Part shown: one piece after another, positions 45,491-56,147 of the stretch | How positions within the stretch are numbered: the first letter of the stretch is position 1 | Layout of the letters: the number at the start of each line of letters is the position of its first letter | Assembly (NCBI RefSeq): GCF_002286785.1 | Contig: NZ_MUJY01000181.1 | Coordinates: 1-64,000, forward strand | Direction of reading: 5' to 3' | Length of the DNA: 64,000 nucleotides | Origin: Pseudomonas sp. PIC25 | GTDB taxonomy: Bacteria; Pseudomonadota; Gammaproteobacteria; Pseudomonadales; Pseudomonadaceae | Notes under the pieces: generated by a model | Told to the model about the DNA's origin: nothing | What the model saw: only the letters and a program-made list of their open reading frames with translations | The model's database searches: none | Made by a program: the position numbers and the translations under genes

Positions 45491-46672
45491 TCAGTTATCC
45501 AGTGCCGAGGCCGGCCCGAAGAACTCGTAATGGCATTGCCCCTCCGGCACGCCCAGCTCGCGCAGATGCCGCTTCACCAGGGCCATGAACGGCTTGGGCC
45601 CGAGGAAGTAGGCGTCGAGGTCGCGCTCCGCCGGCAGCCAGTCGGCCAGACGCTCGCGGCTCAGCAGGCCGACGGCATCCGCCCGTTCGTCAGGGCGCGG
45701 CTCGCTGTAGCAGACGTAGTGTCTGAGTTGCGGATGTTTTGCCGCCTGCCCGTCGAGCCAGTCGCGAAAGGCATGCACACCGGCATGCCGGGCGCAGTGG
45801 ATGAAATGCACCGGCCGGCCGCTCGGCAGCACCGCCTCCAGCATGCTCAACGCCGGGGTGATGCCGACCCCGGCGGTGATCAGCGCCAGCGGCTTGCGCG
45901 ACGGACGCAGGACGAACTCGCCCGCCGGCGGGAACAGCTCCAGGCAGTCGCCTTCCTTCACCTGTTCGTGCAGATGACCGGACACCTTGCCGCCCGCCTC
46001 GCGTTTGACGCTGATGCGGTAGTCGCGGCCGTTCGGTGCGGCGGATAGCGAGTAGTTGCGGCGCACTTCCTCGCCGTCGATGACCAGGCGCAGGCCGATG
46101 TACTGGCCCGGCAGGAAATCCGCCAGGGCACCGCCATCGGCCGGGCGCAGATGGAAGGAAACGATCTCATCGCTCTCACGCACCCGCCGCACCACTTCGA
46201 ACGACCGCGTCCCGCGCCAGCCGCCAGGTTGGCTGGCGCTGGCGGCGTAGACTTCCTCTTCCGCCCCGATCAGCAGGTCGGCCAGTTGCTGGTAGGCGGC
46301 CGCCCAGGCAGCGAGCACTTCGTCGGTGGCGACCTCTTCGCCGAGCACCTCGCGAATCGCCCGCAGCAGGCAGGCGCCGACGATGGGGTACTGCTCGGGC
46401 AGCACCTGCAGCGACACATGCTTCTGCACGATCTGTCCGACCAGCGGGCCGAGGGCTTCGAGCCGGTCGATATGGCGCGCGTACATCAGCACACCGTTGG
46501 CCAGTGCCCGCGGCTGGTCGCCGCTGGCCTGGTGCGCCTGGTTGAACAGCGGGCGCACTTCCGGGTGCTCGCCGAGCATGATCCGGTAGAAATGCTGGGT
46601 CAGGGCTTCGCCGCCGGTTTCCAGCAGGGGAACGGTGGCTTTCACAAGGGCACGGTGTTGAGCGGATAGCAT
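45491..46672 (-). CDS. fhp: Flavohaemoglobin, NO dioxygenase
   Basis: This 393-aa cytoplasmic enzyme converts NO and O2 to nitrate with NAD(P)H. The globin domain (about 1-140) has the proximal haem histidine in VQKHVSLQVLPEQY. The FAD domain shows RNYSLSAAPNG, and the NAD domain shows GVGITPALSMLEAV and YFLGPKPFM, with the C-terminal YEFFGP. The second of two adjacent ATGs (46672) is chosen because GGAG sits 6 bases from it and the P. aeruginosa protein starts ML. Confidence 0.97.
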   Translation of the reverse strand: MLSAQHRALVKATVPLLETGGEALTQHFYRIMLGEHPEVRPLFNQAHQASGDQPRALANGVLMYARHIDRLEALGPLVGQIVQKHVSLQVLPEQYPIVGACLLRAIREVLGEEVATDEVLAAWAAAYQQLADLLIGAEEEVYAASASQPGGWRGTRSFEVVRRVRESDEIVSFHLRPADGGALADFLPGQYIGLRLVIDGEEVRRNYSLSAAPNGRDYRISVKREAGGKVSGHLHEQVKEGDCLELFPPAGEFVLRPSRKPLALITAGVGITPALSMLEAVLPSGRPVHFIHCARHAGVHAFRDWLDGQAAKHPQLRHYVCYSEPRPDERADAVGLLSRERLADWLPAERDLDAYFLGPKPFMALVKRHLRELGVPEGQCHYEFFGPASALDN

Positions 46673-46688
46673 CATGGGCTCCGTCGAT

Positions 46689-47036
46689 TTATTGGGAGGG
46701 GTGGAGACGCCCGTTCTCGCGACGGACCTGCTGGCCTACGGAGAACTCGGCGTTGGGAGAACGCACGTCGACTTCCCCGGTCGCGGTCTTCACCCGGTAA
46801 CCGGTCTGGCTCAGGCCGCTGGCATCCTGGACGGTGCGCCCGGCGAACAACCCGAGACCGCCACCCACCAGGGCGCCGATCGGACCGCCGGCCGCGCCGC
46901 CGACCAGCAGCCCACTGAGGCCGCCGTATACGGCGCCAGCCGTGTTGTCGCGCTGGACGGCCACCACTTCGTCGGCCTGGACGGATGCACTGGCCAGCAG
47001 GCTGGCCGCGACGATGAACCTGAGGGAAAACTTCAT
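46689..47036 (-). CDS. Exported glycine-zipper protein at the head of the fhp operon
   Basis: This 115-aa protein has a signal peptide (MKFSLRFIVAASLLASASVQA). A glycine-zipper segment follows, about 30-65 (GAVYGGLSGLLVGGAAGGPIGALVGGGLGLF, many G-x3-G repeats), then a soluble tail. No lipobox is present, so it is periplasmic or membrane-inserting rather than a lipoprotein. It is the first gene behind the sigma-54/FhpR control region and only 16 bp from fhp, so it should be NO-induced. I do not recall it in the P. aeruginosa fhp locus; its function is unknown. Confidence 0.85.
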   Translation of the reverse strand: MKFSLRFIVAASLLASASVQADEVVAVQRDNTAGAVYGGLSGLLVGGAAGGPIGALVGGGLGLFAGRTVQDASGLSQTGYRVKTATGEVDVRSPNAEFSVGQQVRRENGRLHPSQ

Positions 47037-47076
47037 ACTTGACTCCTCTGACGTGCTAGGTTTCTCTCCCTCTATA

Positions 47077-47094
47077 TTCCAGTTTTCATGCCAA
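47077..47094 (-). promoter_or_regulatory. Sigma-54 promoter of the fhp operon
   Basis: The minus strand reads TTGGCATGAAAACTGGAA. The -24 element TTGGCAT is good and the -12 element has GG where GC is usual, with the 10-base spacing intact. It sits 41 bases before the glycine-zipper gene and 42 bases downstream of NorR-type sites. Confidence 0.7.
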
Positions 47095-47135
47095 AAATTA
47101 ATCTCTTATAAATCAATAAGTTGATAAAAATAGAG

Positions 47136-47171
47136 GTCGTTATGACAACGAAATATCGCTGTCCTAACGAC
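47136..47171. promoter_or_regulatory. Two NorR/FhpR enhancer sites
   Basis: GTCGTTATGAC (47136-47146) and GTCCTAACGAC (47161-47171) both fit the NorR core GT-N7-AC with GTC/GAC arms. They are 25 bp apart, upstream of the sigma-54 promoter and directly before fhpR. They should bind FhpR and may also repress fhpR. Confidence 0.75.
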
Positions 47172-47185
47172 AACAGAGAGTCAGA

Positions 47186-48742
<1,557 letters not shown>

Positions 48743-48753
48743 AAACCCGACAG

Positions 48754-48770
48754 CCCCGCACGCCGGGGTT
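48754..48770 (+). terminator. Possible terminator after fhpR
   Basis: A CCCCG-CACGC-CGGGG hairpin followed by TTTGCGG, 11 bases past the stop. The U-tract is short. Confidence 0.45.
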
Positions 48771-48948
48771 TGCGGCTGGACGGACGAAGCCGCTTCGCTA
48801 TAATCGCCAACCGTACGTTCCGGGAACTTGAAACGCGGAACGTTGCCTCAGGAAAACGGCTGTTTCTCGCAGCCACCATAGGCGACCGTAGCAGCGAAAA
48901 CCCACCTTTTTCGCGTTGTCGCCAACCTGCCATAGCAAAGGAAACACA

Positions 48949-49170
48949 GTGACGAAAGACGAACTGCGCGCCGAACTGGAGCGTCAGGCGAAGCGTTATA
49001 AGGATATTTACGGCGGAGAAGTCACCACCTACGCCGCTCAACCGGACCCCGAGCGCAAGCCATGGCGCAAGCGATCCAACCTTCTCGACCAGGCCTTTCA
49101 GAAAGAACTGGAGCGCATCGAGAAAGAAAAAGCCAAGAAAGAAGCCTCCGCGACCGACAATCCGGACTGA
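48949..49170 (+). CDS. Small charged conserved protein
   Basis: This 73-aa protein starts at a GTG, read as MTKDELRAELERQAKRYKDIYG, with AAAGGA 6 bases upstream. It is highly charged and predicted mostly helical, with a C-terminal coiled-coil-like stretch rich in Lys and Glu (LERIEKEKAKKEA). It has no signal or membrane segment. Function is not recognised; the codon use and ribosome site support a real gene. A longer in-frame ATG start 11 codons upstream has no ribosome site. Confidence 0.75.
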   Translation: MTKDELRAELERQAKRYKDIYGGEVTTYAAQPDPERKPWRKRSNLLDQAFQKELERIEKEKAKKEASATDNPD

Positions 49171-49259
49171 GAGCGGCCGCACAGCCCGCAGCCGCCGGTC
49201 TCAGAAAAGGCTCTACGCCAGGCGCTCAGCGACTCGCCGCCCAGCGTGGCCCCGCCGGG

Positions 49260-50759
49260 TCAACGCCGCTTGCCGCCCAGTAGAGAGCCCATCAGCCCTC
49301 GCGCCAATTGCCGCCCCAATTGATTGGCCGCCTGGCGCAAGGCCGTTTTCATCACCTGACCGGCAAGGCTGCCAATCAGGTCGCCGGCCATTTCGCCGAA
49401 ACCGCCACCGCCCGCTCCCGTGCCAGCCGAAGGCTTCGGCGCCGGAGCCGCCGAGGCTTCGCTCGCCTTCGCCGCGCGGGCGGTGAGCATTTCATAGGCC
49501 GATTCGCGATCCACCGGCTTGTCGTAGCGCCCACCCAGAGGCGACTGGCGAATGAGCGCCGCGCGCTCGGCCTCGTTCAACGGGCCGATCCGCGATTGCG
49601 GCGGCGCGATGGCGACCCGCTGGACCATGGCCGGCGTGCCCTTCTCTTCCAGGGTCCCGACCAGCGCCTCGCCGATGCCCAGCTCGGTGAGCACGCTCAA
49701 GGCATCGAACGCCGGATTCGGCCGGAAACCTTCGGCCACCGCGCGCAGGGATTTTTGCTCCCTGGCGGTGAAGGCGCGCAAGCCGTGCTGGATGCGCAGG
49801 CCGAGCTGAGCGAGGATCGGGTCCGGCAGGTCGGCGGGCGACTGGGTGACGAAATAGACGCCGACGCCCTTCGAGCGAACCAGGCGCACCACCTGTTCCA
49901 GACGATCCTGCAACGCTTTCGGCGTGTCGGCGAAGAGCAGGTGGGCCTCGTCGAAGAACAGCGCCAGCAGCGGTTTATCCGCATCGCCGCGCTCCGGCAG
50001 TTGCTCGAACAGTTCGGCCAGCAGCCAGAGCAGGAAGGTGGCGTAGACCTTCGGCGCCTCGTGCACGAGGCGGCTGGCATCGAGCAGATGGATACGGCCC
50101 CGGCCTTCCGCCGTCGGCTGGAGGATGTCCTCCAGTTGCAGGGCCGGCTCGCCGAACAGGGCCTCGGCGCCCTGCTGCTCCAGGGTCGCCAGCCGGCGTA
50201 ACAACGCCTGGGCCGAGGCCGAGGTGAACAGGGCGCTGTCGTCGCCGAGCAGGCTGGCGTCGTCCTTCAGGTGATTGAGCAGCGCTTTCAAGTCTTTCAG
50301 ATCGAGCAGCAACAGGCCTTCGCGATCGGCCACTTGAAAGGTCGCATAAAGCGCCGCCTGCTGGCTGTCGGTGAGGCCGAGCAGATTGCCCAGCAACAAC
50401 GGCCCCATCTCGCTCAGGGTGGTGCGCAACGGATGGCCGCTCTGCCCGTGAACATCCCACAGCGTCACCGGGTAGGCCCGCGACTGATGGTTCAACCAGG
50501 GCATACCGGCGATGCGTTCGGCCACCTTGCCTTGAGGGGCTCCGGCGGCACCGAGGCCACAGAGATCGCCCTTGATGTCGGCAGCGAACACCGCCACCCC
50601 GGCATCGCTGAACGCCTCCGCGAGCCGTTGCAGGGTCACCGTCTTGCCGGTACCGGTGGCGCCGGCGATCAGGCCGTGGCGGTTGGCCAGTTTCAAGGCC
50701 TGGCCAATGGGCTGGCCGGCCGGGTCGGCTCCGAGCAGGAGCCTGTCAAGCATGGGCAT
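49260..50759 (-). CDS. HerA-like ATPase, DUF853 (YjgR) family
   Basis: This 499-aa P-loop ATPase of the HerA/FtsK superfamily has Walker A AGATGTGKTVTLQ (about 33-45), Walker B LLALFFDEAHLLF (about 270-282), a sensor FVTQSPADLP and an arginine region GLRIQHGLRAFTAREQKSLRA. The C-terminus is a low-complexity Gly/Ala/Pro linker followed by a glycine-rich amphipathic tail. The start MPMLDRLLLG was chosen for the AAGGAGG ahead of it. The family's role is unknown; it is a putative DNA or protein translocase. Confidence 0.88.
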   Translation of the reverse strand: MPMLDRLLLGADPAGQPIGQALKLANRHGLIAGATGTGKTVTLQRLAEAFSDAGVAVFAADIKGDLCGLGAAGAPQGKVAERIAGMPWLNHQSRAYPVTLWDVHGQSGHPLRTTLSEMGPLLLGNLLGLTDSQQAALYATFQVADREGLLLLDLKDLKALLNHLKDDASLLGDDSALFTSASAQALLRRLATLEQQGAEALFGEPALQLEDILQPTAEGRGRIHLLDASRLVHEAPKVYATFLLWLLAELFEQLPERGDADKPLLALFFDEAHLLFADTPKALQDRLEQVVRLVRSKGVGVYFVTQSPADLPDPILAQLGLRIQHGLRAFTAREQKSLRAVAEGFRPNPAFDALSVLTELGIGEALVGTLEEKGTPAMVQRVAIAPPQSRIGPLNEAERAALIRQSPLGGRYDKPVDRESAYEMLTARAAKASEASAAPAPKPSAGTGAGGGGFGEMAGDLIGSLAGQVMKTALRQAANQLGRQLARGLMGSLLGGKRR

Positions 50760-50776
50760 CGTGCCCTCCTTTCCAT

Positions 50777-50804
50777 TAAAGCTTTCTGACGGGTCGGCCG
50801 ATAA
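50777..50804 (+). promoter_or_regulatory. Sigma-28 (FliA) promoter of the chemoreceptor gene
   Basis: TAAA (50777-50780) and a perfect GCCGATAA (50797-50804) are separated by 16 bp, matching the flagellar sigma-28 consensus TAAA-N15/16-GCCGATAA. It points at the chemoreceptor gene about 165 bp downstream and would tie it to the motility regulon. No other promoter stands out in the leader. Confidence 0.8.
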
Positions 50805-50970
50805 AGCGGTCATGACGCCAACCCCATCTGGCCGTCAGCGGCAAGGATGTCACAGCGAAGCCATTCAAACTTCCGCACCCCACTAGCTTTTCCATGCGAT
50901 CAGCTAGCCATGCGCAAATAGAGAACGAGTTCGAAAGACGGGTGCCAACTTCCTACCGGACACACAAAGA

Positions 50971-52860
50971 ATGACCAATAACCTGAAGTTCAGCCACAAG
51001 ATCCTGCTCGCCGCCTCCCTGGTGGTCATCGCTGCCTTCACGCTGTTCACGCTGTACAACGACTACCTCCAGCGCAACGCTATCCGCGAAGACCTCGAGG
51101 GCTACCTCCACGAGATGGGCGAAGTGACCGCCAGCAACATCCAGAACTGGCTGTCCGGGCGCATCCTCCTGGTGGAAAGCACCGCCGAGGCGATTGCTGG
51201 CGACAGCGAGCCGGACAAGGTCATCGGCCTGCTGGAGCGCAAGTCGCTGACCTCCACCTTCAACTACACCTACCTCGGCACCGAAGACGGCAGCTTCACC
51301 ATGCGTCCGGATGACCAGATGCCGGAAGGCTATGACCCGCGTACCCGCCCCTGGTACAAGGACGCGGTGGCCGCCGGCGGCTCGACCCTCACCGAGCCCT
51401 ACGTGGACGCCGCATCCGGCAAGCTGATCATCACCATCGCCACGCCAGCACGACAGGGCAGCAACTCGGTCGGCGTGGTCGGCGGCGACCTCAGCCTGGA
51501 AACCCTGGTAAAAATCATCAACTCCCTGGACTTCGACGGCATCGGCTATGCCTTCCTGGTCAGCGCCGACGGCAAGGTACTGGTGCACCCGGACAAGGCC
51601 ATGGTGATGAAGTCGCTGCGCGACCTGTTCCCGCAGAACACGCCGCGCATCAGCACCGACTTCAGCGAAGTCGAGCTGAACGGCGAGACACGCATCCTCA
51701 CCTTCACCCCGGTCGAAGGCCTGCCGTCGGTGCGCTGGTACATCGGCCTGTCCGTGGACAAGGCCAAGGCCTACTCCATGCTCAGCGAATTCCGCGCCTC
51801 GGCGATCATCGCCACGGTGATCGCGGTGATCATCATCATCGCCCTGCTCGGCATGCTGATCCGCGTGCTGATGCAGCCGCTGCACGCCATGGGTCGCGCC
51901 ATGCAGGACATCGCCCAGGGCGAGGGCGACCTGACCAAGCGCCTGGCCATCCAGTCGCAGGATGAGTTCGGCGAACTGGCCACCGCATTCAACCGCTTCG
52001 TCGAGCGTATCCACGCATCCATCCGCGAAGTCGCGGCCGCCACCGGCCAACTCAACCAAGTGGCCAAGCTGGTGGTGAACGCTTCCAACTCGTCGATGGC
52101 CAACTCCGATGAGCAGGCCAACCGTACCAACAGCGTCGCCGCGGCGATCAACGAGCTGGGCGCAGCCGCCCAGGAGATCGCGCGCAATGCCGCGGACGCC
52201 TCGCACCAGGCATCCGACGCCCGCCACCAGGCCGAGGACGGCCGTCAGGTGGTGGAAAAGACCATCAAGGCGATGAACGAACTGTCGGCCAAGATCAGTG
52301 CGTCCTGCGCCAACATCGAGGCGCTGAACAGCAAGACCGTGAACATCGGCCAGATCCTCGAGGTCATCAAGGGCATCTCCGAGCAGACCAACCTGCTGGC
52401 GCTCAACGCGGCCATCGAGGCGGCGCGCGCCGGGGAAGCCGGCCGTGGTTTCGCGGTAGTGGCCGACGAAGTACGCAACCTGGCGCACCGCACCCAGGAA
52501 TCGGCCCAGGAAATCCAGAAGATGATCGAGGAGCTGCAGGTCGGCGCCCGCGAATCGGTTTCCACCATGACCGAGAGCCAGCACTACAGCGAAGAGAGCG
52601 TGCAGATCGCCAACCAGGCCGGCGAGCGCCTGGGCAGCGTGACCCAGCGTATCGGCGAGATCGACGGCATGAACCAGTCGGTGGCCACCGCCACCGAAGA
52701 GCAAACCGCGGTGATCGACTCGCTGAACATGGACATCACCGAGATCAACACGCTGAACCAGGAAGGCGTGGAAAACCTCCAGGCCACCCTGCGTGCCTGT
52801 GGCGATCTGGAACAGCAGGCCACCCGCCTGAAGCATCTGGTGGACAGCTTCCGCATCTGA
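50971..52860 (+). CDS. pctA: Methyl-accepting chemotaxis protein, PctA-like amino-acid sensor
   Basis: This 629-aa chemoreceptor has TM1 (about 10-30), a periplasmic dCache domain (about 35-275), TM2 (about 280-302), a HAMP domain and a cytoplasmic signalling domain. The signalling tip is [26 protein letters not shown]. The ligand pocket shows [12 protein letters not shown] and a downstream GGDLS, matching the amino-acid-binding dCache motif (Tyr, Arg, Trp, Tyr, Asp). Length and sequence are closest to P. aeruginosa PctA; PctB or PctC cannot be excluded because the paralogues are very similar. Confidence 0.93.
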   Translation: MTNNLKFSHKILLAASLVVIAAFTLFTLYNDYLQRNAIREDLEGYLHEMGEVTASNIQNWLSGRILLVESTAEAIAGDSEPDKVIGLLERKSLTSTFNYTYLGTEDGSFTMRPDDQMPEGYDPRTRPWYKDAVAAGGSTLTEPYVDAASGKLIITIATPARQGSNSVGVVGGDLSLETLVKIINSLDFDGIGYAFLVSADGKVLVHPDKAMVMKSLRDLFPQNTPRISTDFSEVELNGETRILTFTPVEGLPSVRWYIGLSVDKAKAYSMLSEFRASAIIATVIAVIIIIALLGMLIRVLMQPLHAMGRAMQDIAQGEGDLTKRLAIQSQDEFGELATAFNRFVERIHASIREVAAATGQLNQVAKLVVNASNSSMANSDEQANRTNSVAAAINELGAAAQEIARNAADASHQASDARHQAEDGRQVVEKTIKAMNELSAKISASCANIEALNSKTVNIGQILEVIKGISEQTNLLALNAAIEAARAGEAGRGFAVVADEVRNLAHRTQESAQEIQKMIEELQVGARESVSTMTESQHYSEESVQIANQAGERLGSVTQRIGEIDGMNQSVATATEEQTAVIDSLNMDITEINTLNQEGVENLQATLRACGDLEQQATRLKHLVDSFRI

Positions 52861-53291
52861 CCCGACGATGGTGCGCCTCGTCTCTACGGAGCGAGGCGCT
52901 CCCGGCTGCTCCCCCGCTCAGCCCCTCCCTTCGACTAGGCAGCCCCCAGCTGCGAGGCGCCTGCATACCGCCCGCGACCCTCTCCATCTCAGCACCTGCA
53001 CTACGCTTTCTTTCAGGCGGATCGAGGAGTCGCCCCTCGGAAAAAGCCCATCCTCAAGGCCTTCCGATAGCCAGCGGAACGAACATACGCACCCGTCAGC
53101 GGTCCACTTCTTGGCTAGCGGCCTGTTTGGCTGGTTCGGCCCCGTCGTTGCGGCATCGGGCCCGGTGGAGCATCGCGGAGCGGACCTTGTCCGCCACAGC
53201 ACCTCGCTTCGGCCTCTCGCCGCCGACTCCGGTCGACGAACCTGCCGTACAGGCCCCTGGCAGACACGCTCAGTCAGAGGAAGCTTCGAAA
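52861..53291. other. Intergenic gap with a chemoreceptor tail hairpin
   Basis: No convincing gene is present in these 431 bp. A perfect stem GCGCCTCG / CGAGGCGC (52873-52899) follows the chemoreceptor stop but lacks a U-tract. An open frame from 53127 joins the glycosyltransferase in phase, yet its translation (rich in Arg, Ser, Pro) has no family similarity, so it is treated as leader. Confidence 0.6.
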
Positions 53292-54407
53292 GTGCACATC
53301 GCTGATATGACCATGTTCTACGCCCCGGCCAGCGGAGGGGTGCGCACTTATCTGGATGCCAAACACCGCCGCCTGTGGCGCTACCCGAATGTCCGCCATA
53401 GTGTGCTGATCCCCGGCGCACGGTACTGCCAGCATGGCGGTATCCATGAAGTGCCGGCCCCGGCCCTGCCCTTCGGCCACGGTTATCGCTTTCCGATCCG
53501 CCGCGGCCCTTGGCGCAAGGTATTGCGCACTCTGCGGCCGGACCTCATCGAGGTGGGCGACCCCTACCTCACCGCCTGGGCCGCCCTGGATGCGCGCCGC
53601 CATCTGGACGTCCCGGTGATCGGCTTCTACCACTCGGACCTGCCGCTTCTGGTGAGCAACCGCATGGGCGTCTGGTTCGGTAACAATGTGGATGCCTACG
53701 TCGGCAAGCTGTACGGCCATTTCGACCGGGTGCTCGCCCCCAGCCGGGTCATGGCGGAGAAACTGCTTCGCCTCGGTGTTCGGGACGTCCATGTCCAACC
53801 CCTGGGCGTGGACCTGGAGACCTTCCAGCCGAGCCGCCGCGATCCGCAACTGAAGCGCGAACTGGGTCTTGCGGAAGACAGCCGCCTGCTGATCTTCGCC
53901 GGCCGCGGTTCTCGGGAAAAGAACCTGCCGGTGCTGCTCGATTGTGCCCGCCGCCTGGGCGAGCCGTACCACCTGCTGCTGGTCGGCTCGCATATGCCGG
54001 CACGCGTGCCGCGTAACGTCTCGGTGATCGACCACTTCTGCAACGCCGACGAAGTCTCGCGGCTGATGGCGAGCAGCGATGCCCTGCTCCATGCCGGCGA
54101 CCAGGAAACCTTCGGCCTGGTGGTCCTCGAAGCCATGGCCAGCGGCATTCCGGTGGTCGCGGTGCGCGCCGGGGCGCTGGCGGAAATCGTCCCGGAAAGC
54201 TGCGGCGAGCTGTGCAAGCCCAACGACGGCGCGGCGATGGCCAACGCCGTACGGGCACTGTTCGAACGGGACGTGGAACAGCTCGGCCGCCAGGCTCGCC
54301 AGCATGTCGAGCGCCAGCACGGCTGGGATACCGTGGTGCAGGGCCTGCTCGGGCATTACCAGGCGGTGCTCGGCGTTACCCCCGAGCGGATCGCACGCCA
54401 TGCCTGA
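53292..54407 (+). CDS. Glycosyltransferase family 4 protein
   Basis: This 371-aa GT-B fold glycosyltransferase has a donor-binding C-terminal half with LLIFAGRGSREKNLPVLLDCARRL, the E-x7-E motif ETFGLVVLE (about 278-286) and EAMASGIPVVAVRAGALAEIV. The N-terminus resembles lipid mannosyltransferases (DMTMFYAPASGGVRTYL, FYHSDLP). The GTG at 53292 is chosen because GAGGA precedes it and the family begins there. It overlaps the next gene by 8 bases, and the acceptor is unknown. Confidence 0.87.
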   Translation: MHIADMTMFYAPASGGVRTYLDAKHRRLWRYPNVRHSVLIPGARYCQHGGIHEVPAPALPFGHGYRFPIRRGPWRKVLRTLRPDLIEVGDPYLTAWAALDARRHLDVPVIGFYHSDLPLLVSNRMGVWFGNNVDAYVGKLYGHFDRVLAPSRVMAEKLLRLGVRDVHVQPLGVDLETFQPSRRDPQLKRELGLAEDSRLLIFAGRGSREKNLPVLLDCARRLGEPYHLLLVGSHMPARVPRNVSVIDHFCNADEVSRLMASSDALLHAGDQETFGLVVLEAMASGIPVVAVRAGALAEIVPESCGELCKPNDGAAMANAVRALFERDVEQLGRQARQHVERQHGWDTVVQGLLGHYQAVLGVTPERIARHA

Positions 54408-55155
54408 TCGCAGCCTGCAATTGGTCCTGCACGATGTCGCACCGGAAACCTGGCCGGACTACCGCGGCTTCGTCGAGGCGGTGGACCGGCTGGGCCAAGT
54501 CCCCATCACGTGGCTGGTGGTGCCGAACTTCCATCGGCGCAACCCGCTGGAGCGGGACGACGGCTTTCGCCGCTTGCTGGACGAACGCCTGGCTCGCGGA
54601 GACGAACTGGTGCTGCACGGCTATTTCCACTGCGACGACGGGCCGCCTCCGCGCACGCCGCGGGAGTACGTCATGCGCCGCCTGTACACTTGGGAGGGCG
54701 AGTTCTACGCACTGGACCACACCCAGGCCCGTGCCCGCCTGGAGGCAGGCGTCGAGCTGTTCCAGCGCTTCGACTGGCCGTTGCGAGGCTTCGTTGCGCC
54801 GGCCTGGCTGATGAGCCAGGGCACCCGCCAGGCACTCCGTGAGCTGGGATTCAGCTACACGAGCACGCCCAACCACCTCTACCGGTTGCCGGACTTCACC
54901 CCGATCGAAGCCCCTGGCCTGGTCTGGAGTGCCCGCAGCGCCTGGCGGCGCCGGTTATCCTGGGCCGTCAGCCGGAGCCGCGAGCACCTGTTGCAACAGG
55001 CCGAAACACTGCGCCTCGGCCTGCATCCGGTGGACATGCGCCACGGGCTGTCGCGGCAGTACTGGCTGGACGCCCTGGAACGCCTGCTGGAGAGCGGACG
55101 CGAACCACTGACCAAATCGGTCTGGCTGGCGCGACGCTGGTTGACGACCCCATGA
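54400..55155 (+). CDS. DUF2334-family polysaccharide deacetylase
   Basis: This 251-aa NodB-like deacetylase fold has the metal/base aspartate in LVLHDVAPETW (about 7-17) and the metal histidines in ELVLHGYFHCDD (about 68-79). The catalytic-loop segment GFVAPAWLMSQGTRQAL also fits. No signal peptide is present, so it is cytoplasmic. It overlaps the glycosyltransferase gene by 8 bases and the membrane protein gene by 4 (ATGA). It probably deacetylates an intermediate made by the glycosyltransferase. Confidence 0.87.
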   Translation: MPDRSLQLVLHDVAPETWPDYRGFVEAVDRLGQVPITWLVVPNFHRRNPLERDDGFRRLLDERLARGDELVLHGYFHCDDGPPPRTPREYVMRRLYTWEGEFYALDHTQARARLEAGVELFQRFDWPLRGFVAPAWLMSQGTRQALRELGFSYTSTPNHLYRLPDFTPIEAPGLVWSARSAWRRRLSWAVSRSREHLLQQAETLRLGLHPVDMRHGLSRQYWLDALERLLESGREPLTKSVWLARRWLTTP

Positions 55156-56147
55156 AACGCCTGCTCTGGCTGCTGCCCTGCCTGCTGATCGCCTTGCTGA
55201 TCCCGTTTCTGCTGGGGGGCAGCGACATGTGGCAGCGGCTGGCCAGTTTCCCCTCGCAACTGTTGCTGGCCATGCTCGGGATGATCCTGCTCTGCTGGCT
55301 GCTCAACGCCCTTCGTCTACGCCTGCTGCTGGCCGAACGCGCCCGGCAACTGGGTCGGATAAAGAGCATCGGCGTGGTCATGGCCACCGAATTCGCCATC
55401 TGTGCCACGCCCGGCGGAACCGGCGGACCTCTGACCCTGATGGCGCTGCTGGCGCGCAACGGCATCCGCCCGGCACGCAGCAGCGCGCTGTTCGCCATCG
55501 ACCAGTTGAACGACCTGCTGTTCTTTTTCTGCGCCTTCGTCGGCATCCTGCTGTACGGCCTGTTTCACCGGCTGACGCCCAATCTGGAGAACATGCTCGG
55601 CCTCAGCGCCGTACTGTTGCTGGCCGGCTTCGCCGCGATCATCGCGCTGGCCCGCTATCACCGCGCCCTGATTCGCGGGAGCGGCCACCTGCTGGCATGC
55701 TTGAAAGTGCGCCGGGCGCGGCGCACTCACCTGGCGCGCAAGCTGCTGCACTTCCGCGATGCCCTGCGCGACAGCCTCAACCTGCCGCGCCGACGGCTGG
55801 CGCTGATCTTCCTGCTCACCTCCGCGCATTGGGGGCTGCGCTTCAGCGTGCTGTACCTGGCGCTCTACGGGCTGGGCGCCGATATCCAGTGGGCCTGGAC
55901 CTTCCTGATCCAGATGCTTGCACTCAGTGCCGGACAATTAAGTCTGCTGCCCGGTGGTGTGGGCGGGACGGAGCTGACCTCGGCCGCCCTGCTCGCCCCG
56001 CTGGTGGGTAAGTCCACCGCCGCCGCGGCGATCCTGATCTGGCGGGCGATCACCTACTACTTCTACCTGCTGGCCGGCGGCCCGGCGTTCCTGTTGCTCG
56101 CCGGACGCCCCTTCCTGCGCCGCCTGATGCGCCTACGCAGCGGTTGA
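55152..56147 (+). CDS. UPF0104 / lysylphosphatidylglycerol synthase-like membrane protein
   Basis: This 331-aa integral membrane protein has about eight hydrophobic segments. It carries the family motifs FAICATPGGTGGPLTLMALLARNG (about 86-109) and LLPGGVGGTELTSAALL (about 262-278), the two related G-rich loops of YbhN/AglD/MprF-like flippase domains. The soluble MprF synthase half is absent. It is translationally coupled to the deacetylase, suggesting it flips or processes the glycolipid made by the two upstream enzymes. Confidence 0.86.
   Translation: MKRLLWLLPCLLIALLIPFLLGGSDMWQRLASFPSQLLLAMLGMILLCWLLNALRLRLLLAERARQLGRIKSIGVVMATEFAICATPGGTGGPLTLMALLARNGIRPARSSALFAIDQLNDLLFFFCAFVGILLYGLFHRLTPNLENMLGLSAVLLLAGFAAIIALARYHRALIRGSGHLLACLKVRRARRTHLARKLLHFRDALRDSLNLPRRRLALIFLLTSAHWGLRFSVLYLALYGLGADIQWAWTFLIQMLALSAGQLSLLPGGVGGTELTSAALLAPLVGKSTAAAAILIWRAITYYFYLLAGGPAFLLLAGRPFLRRLMRLRSG

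Noticed and set aside
53127-53291. Upstream in-frame extension of the GT4 glycosyltransferase
   Set aside because: The Arg/Ser/Pro-rich stretch has no similarity to GT4 N-termini, and a GTG with GAGGA upstream fits the family start.
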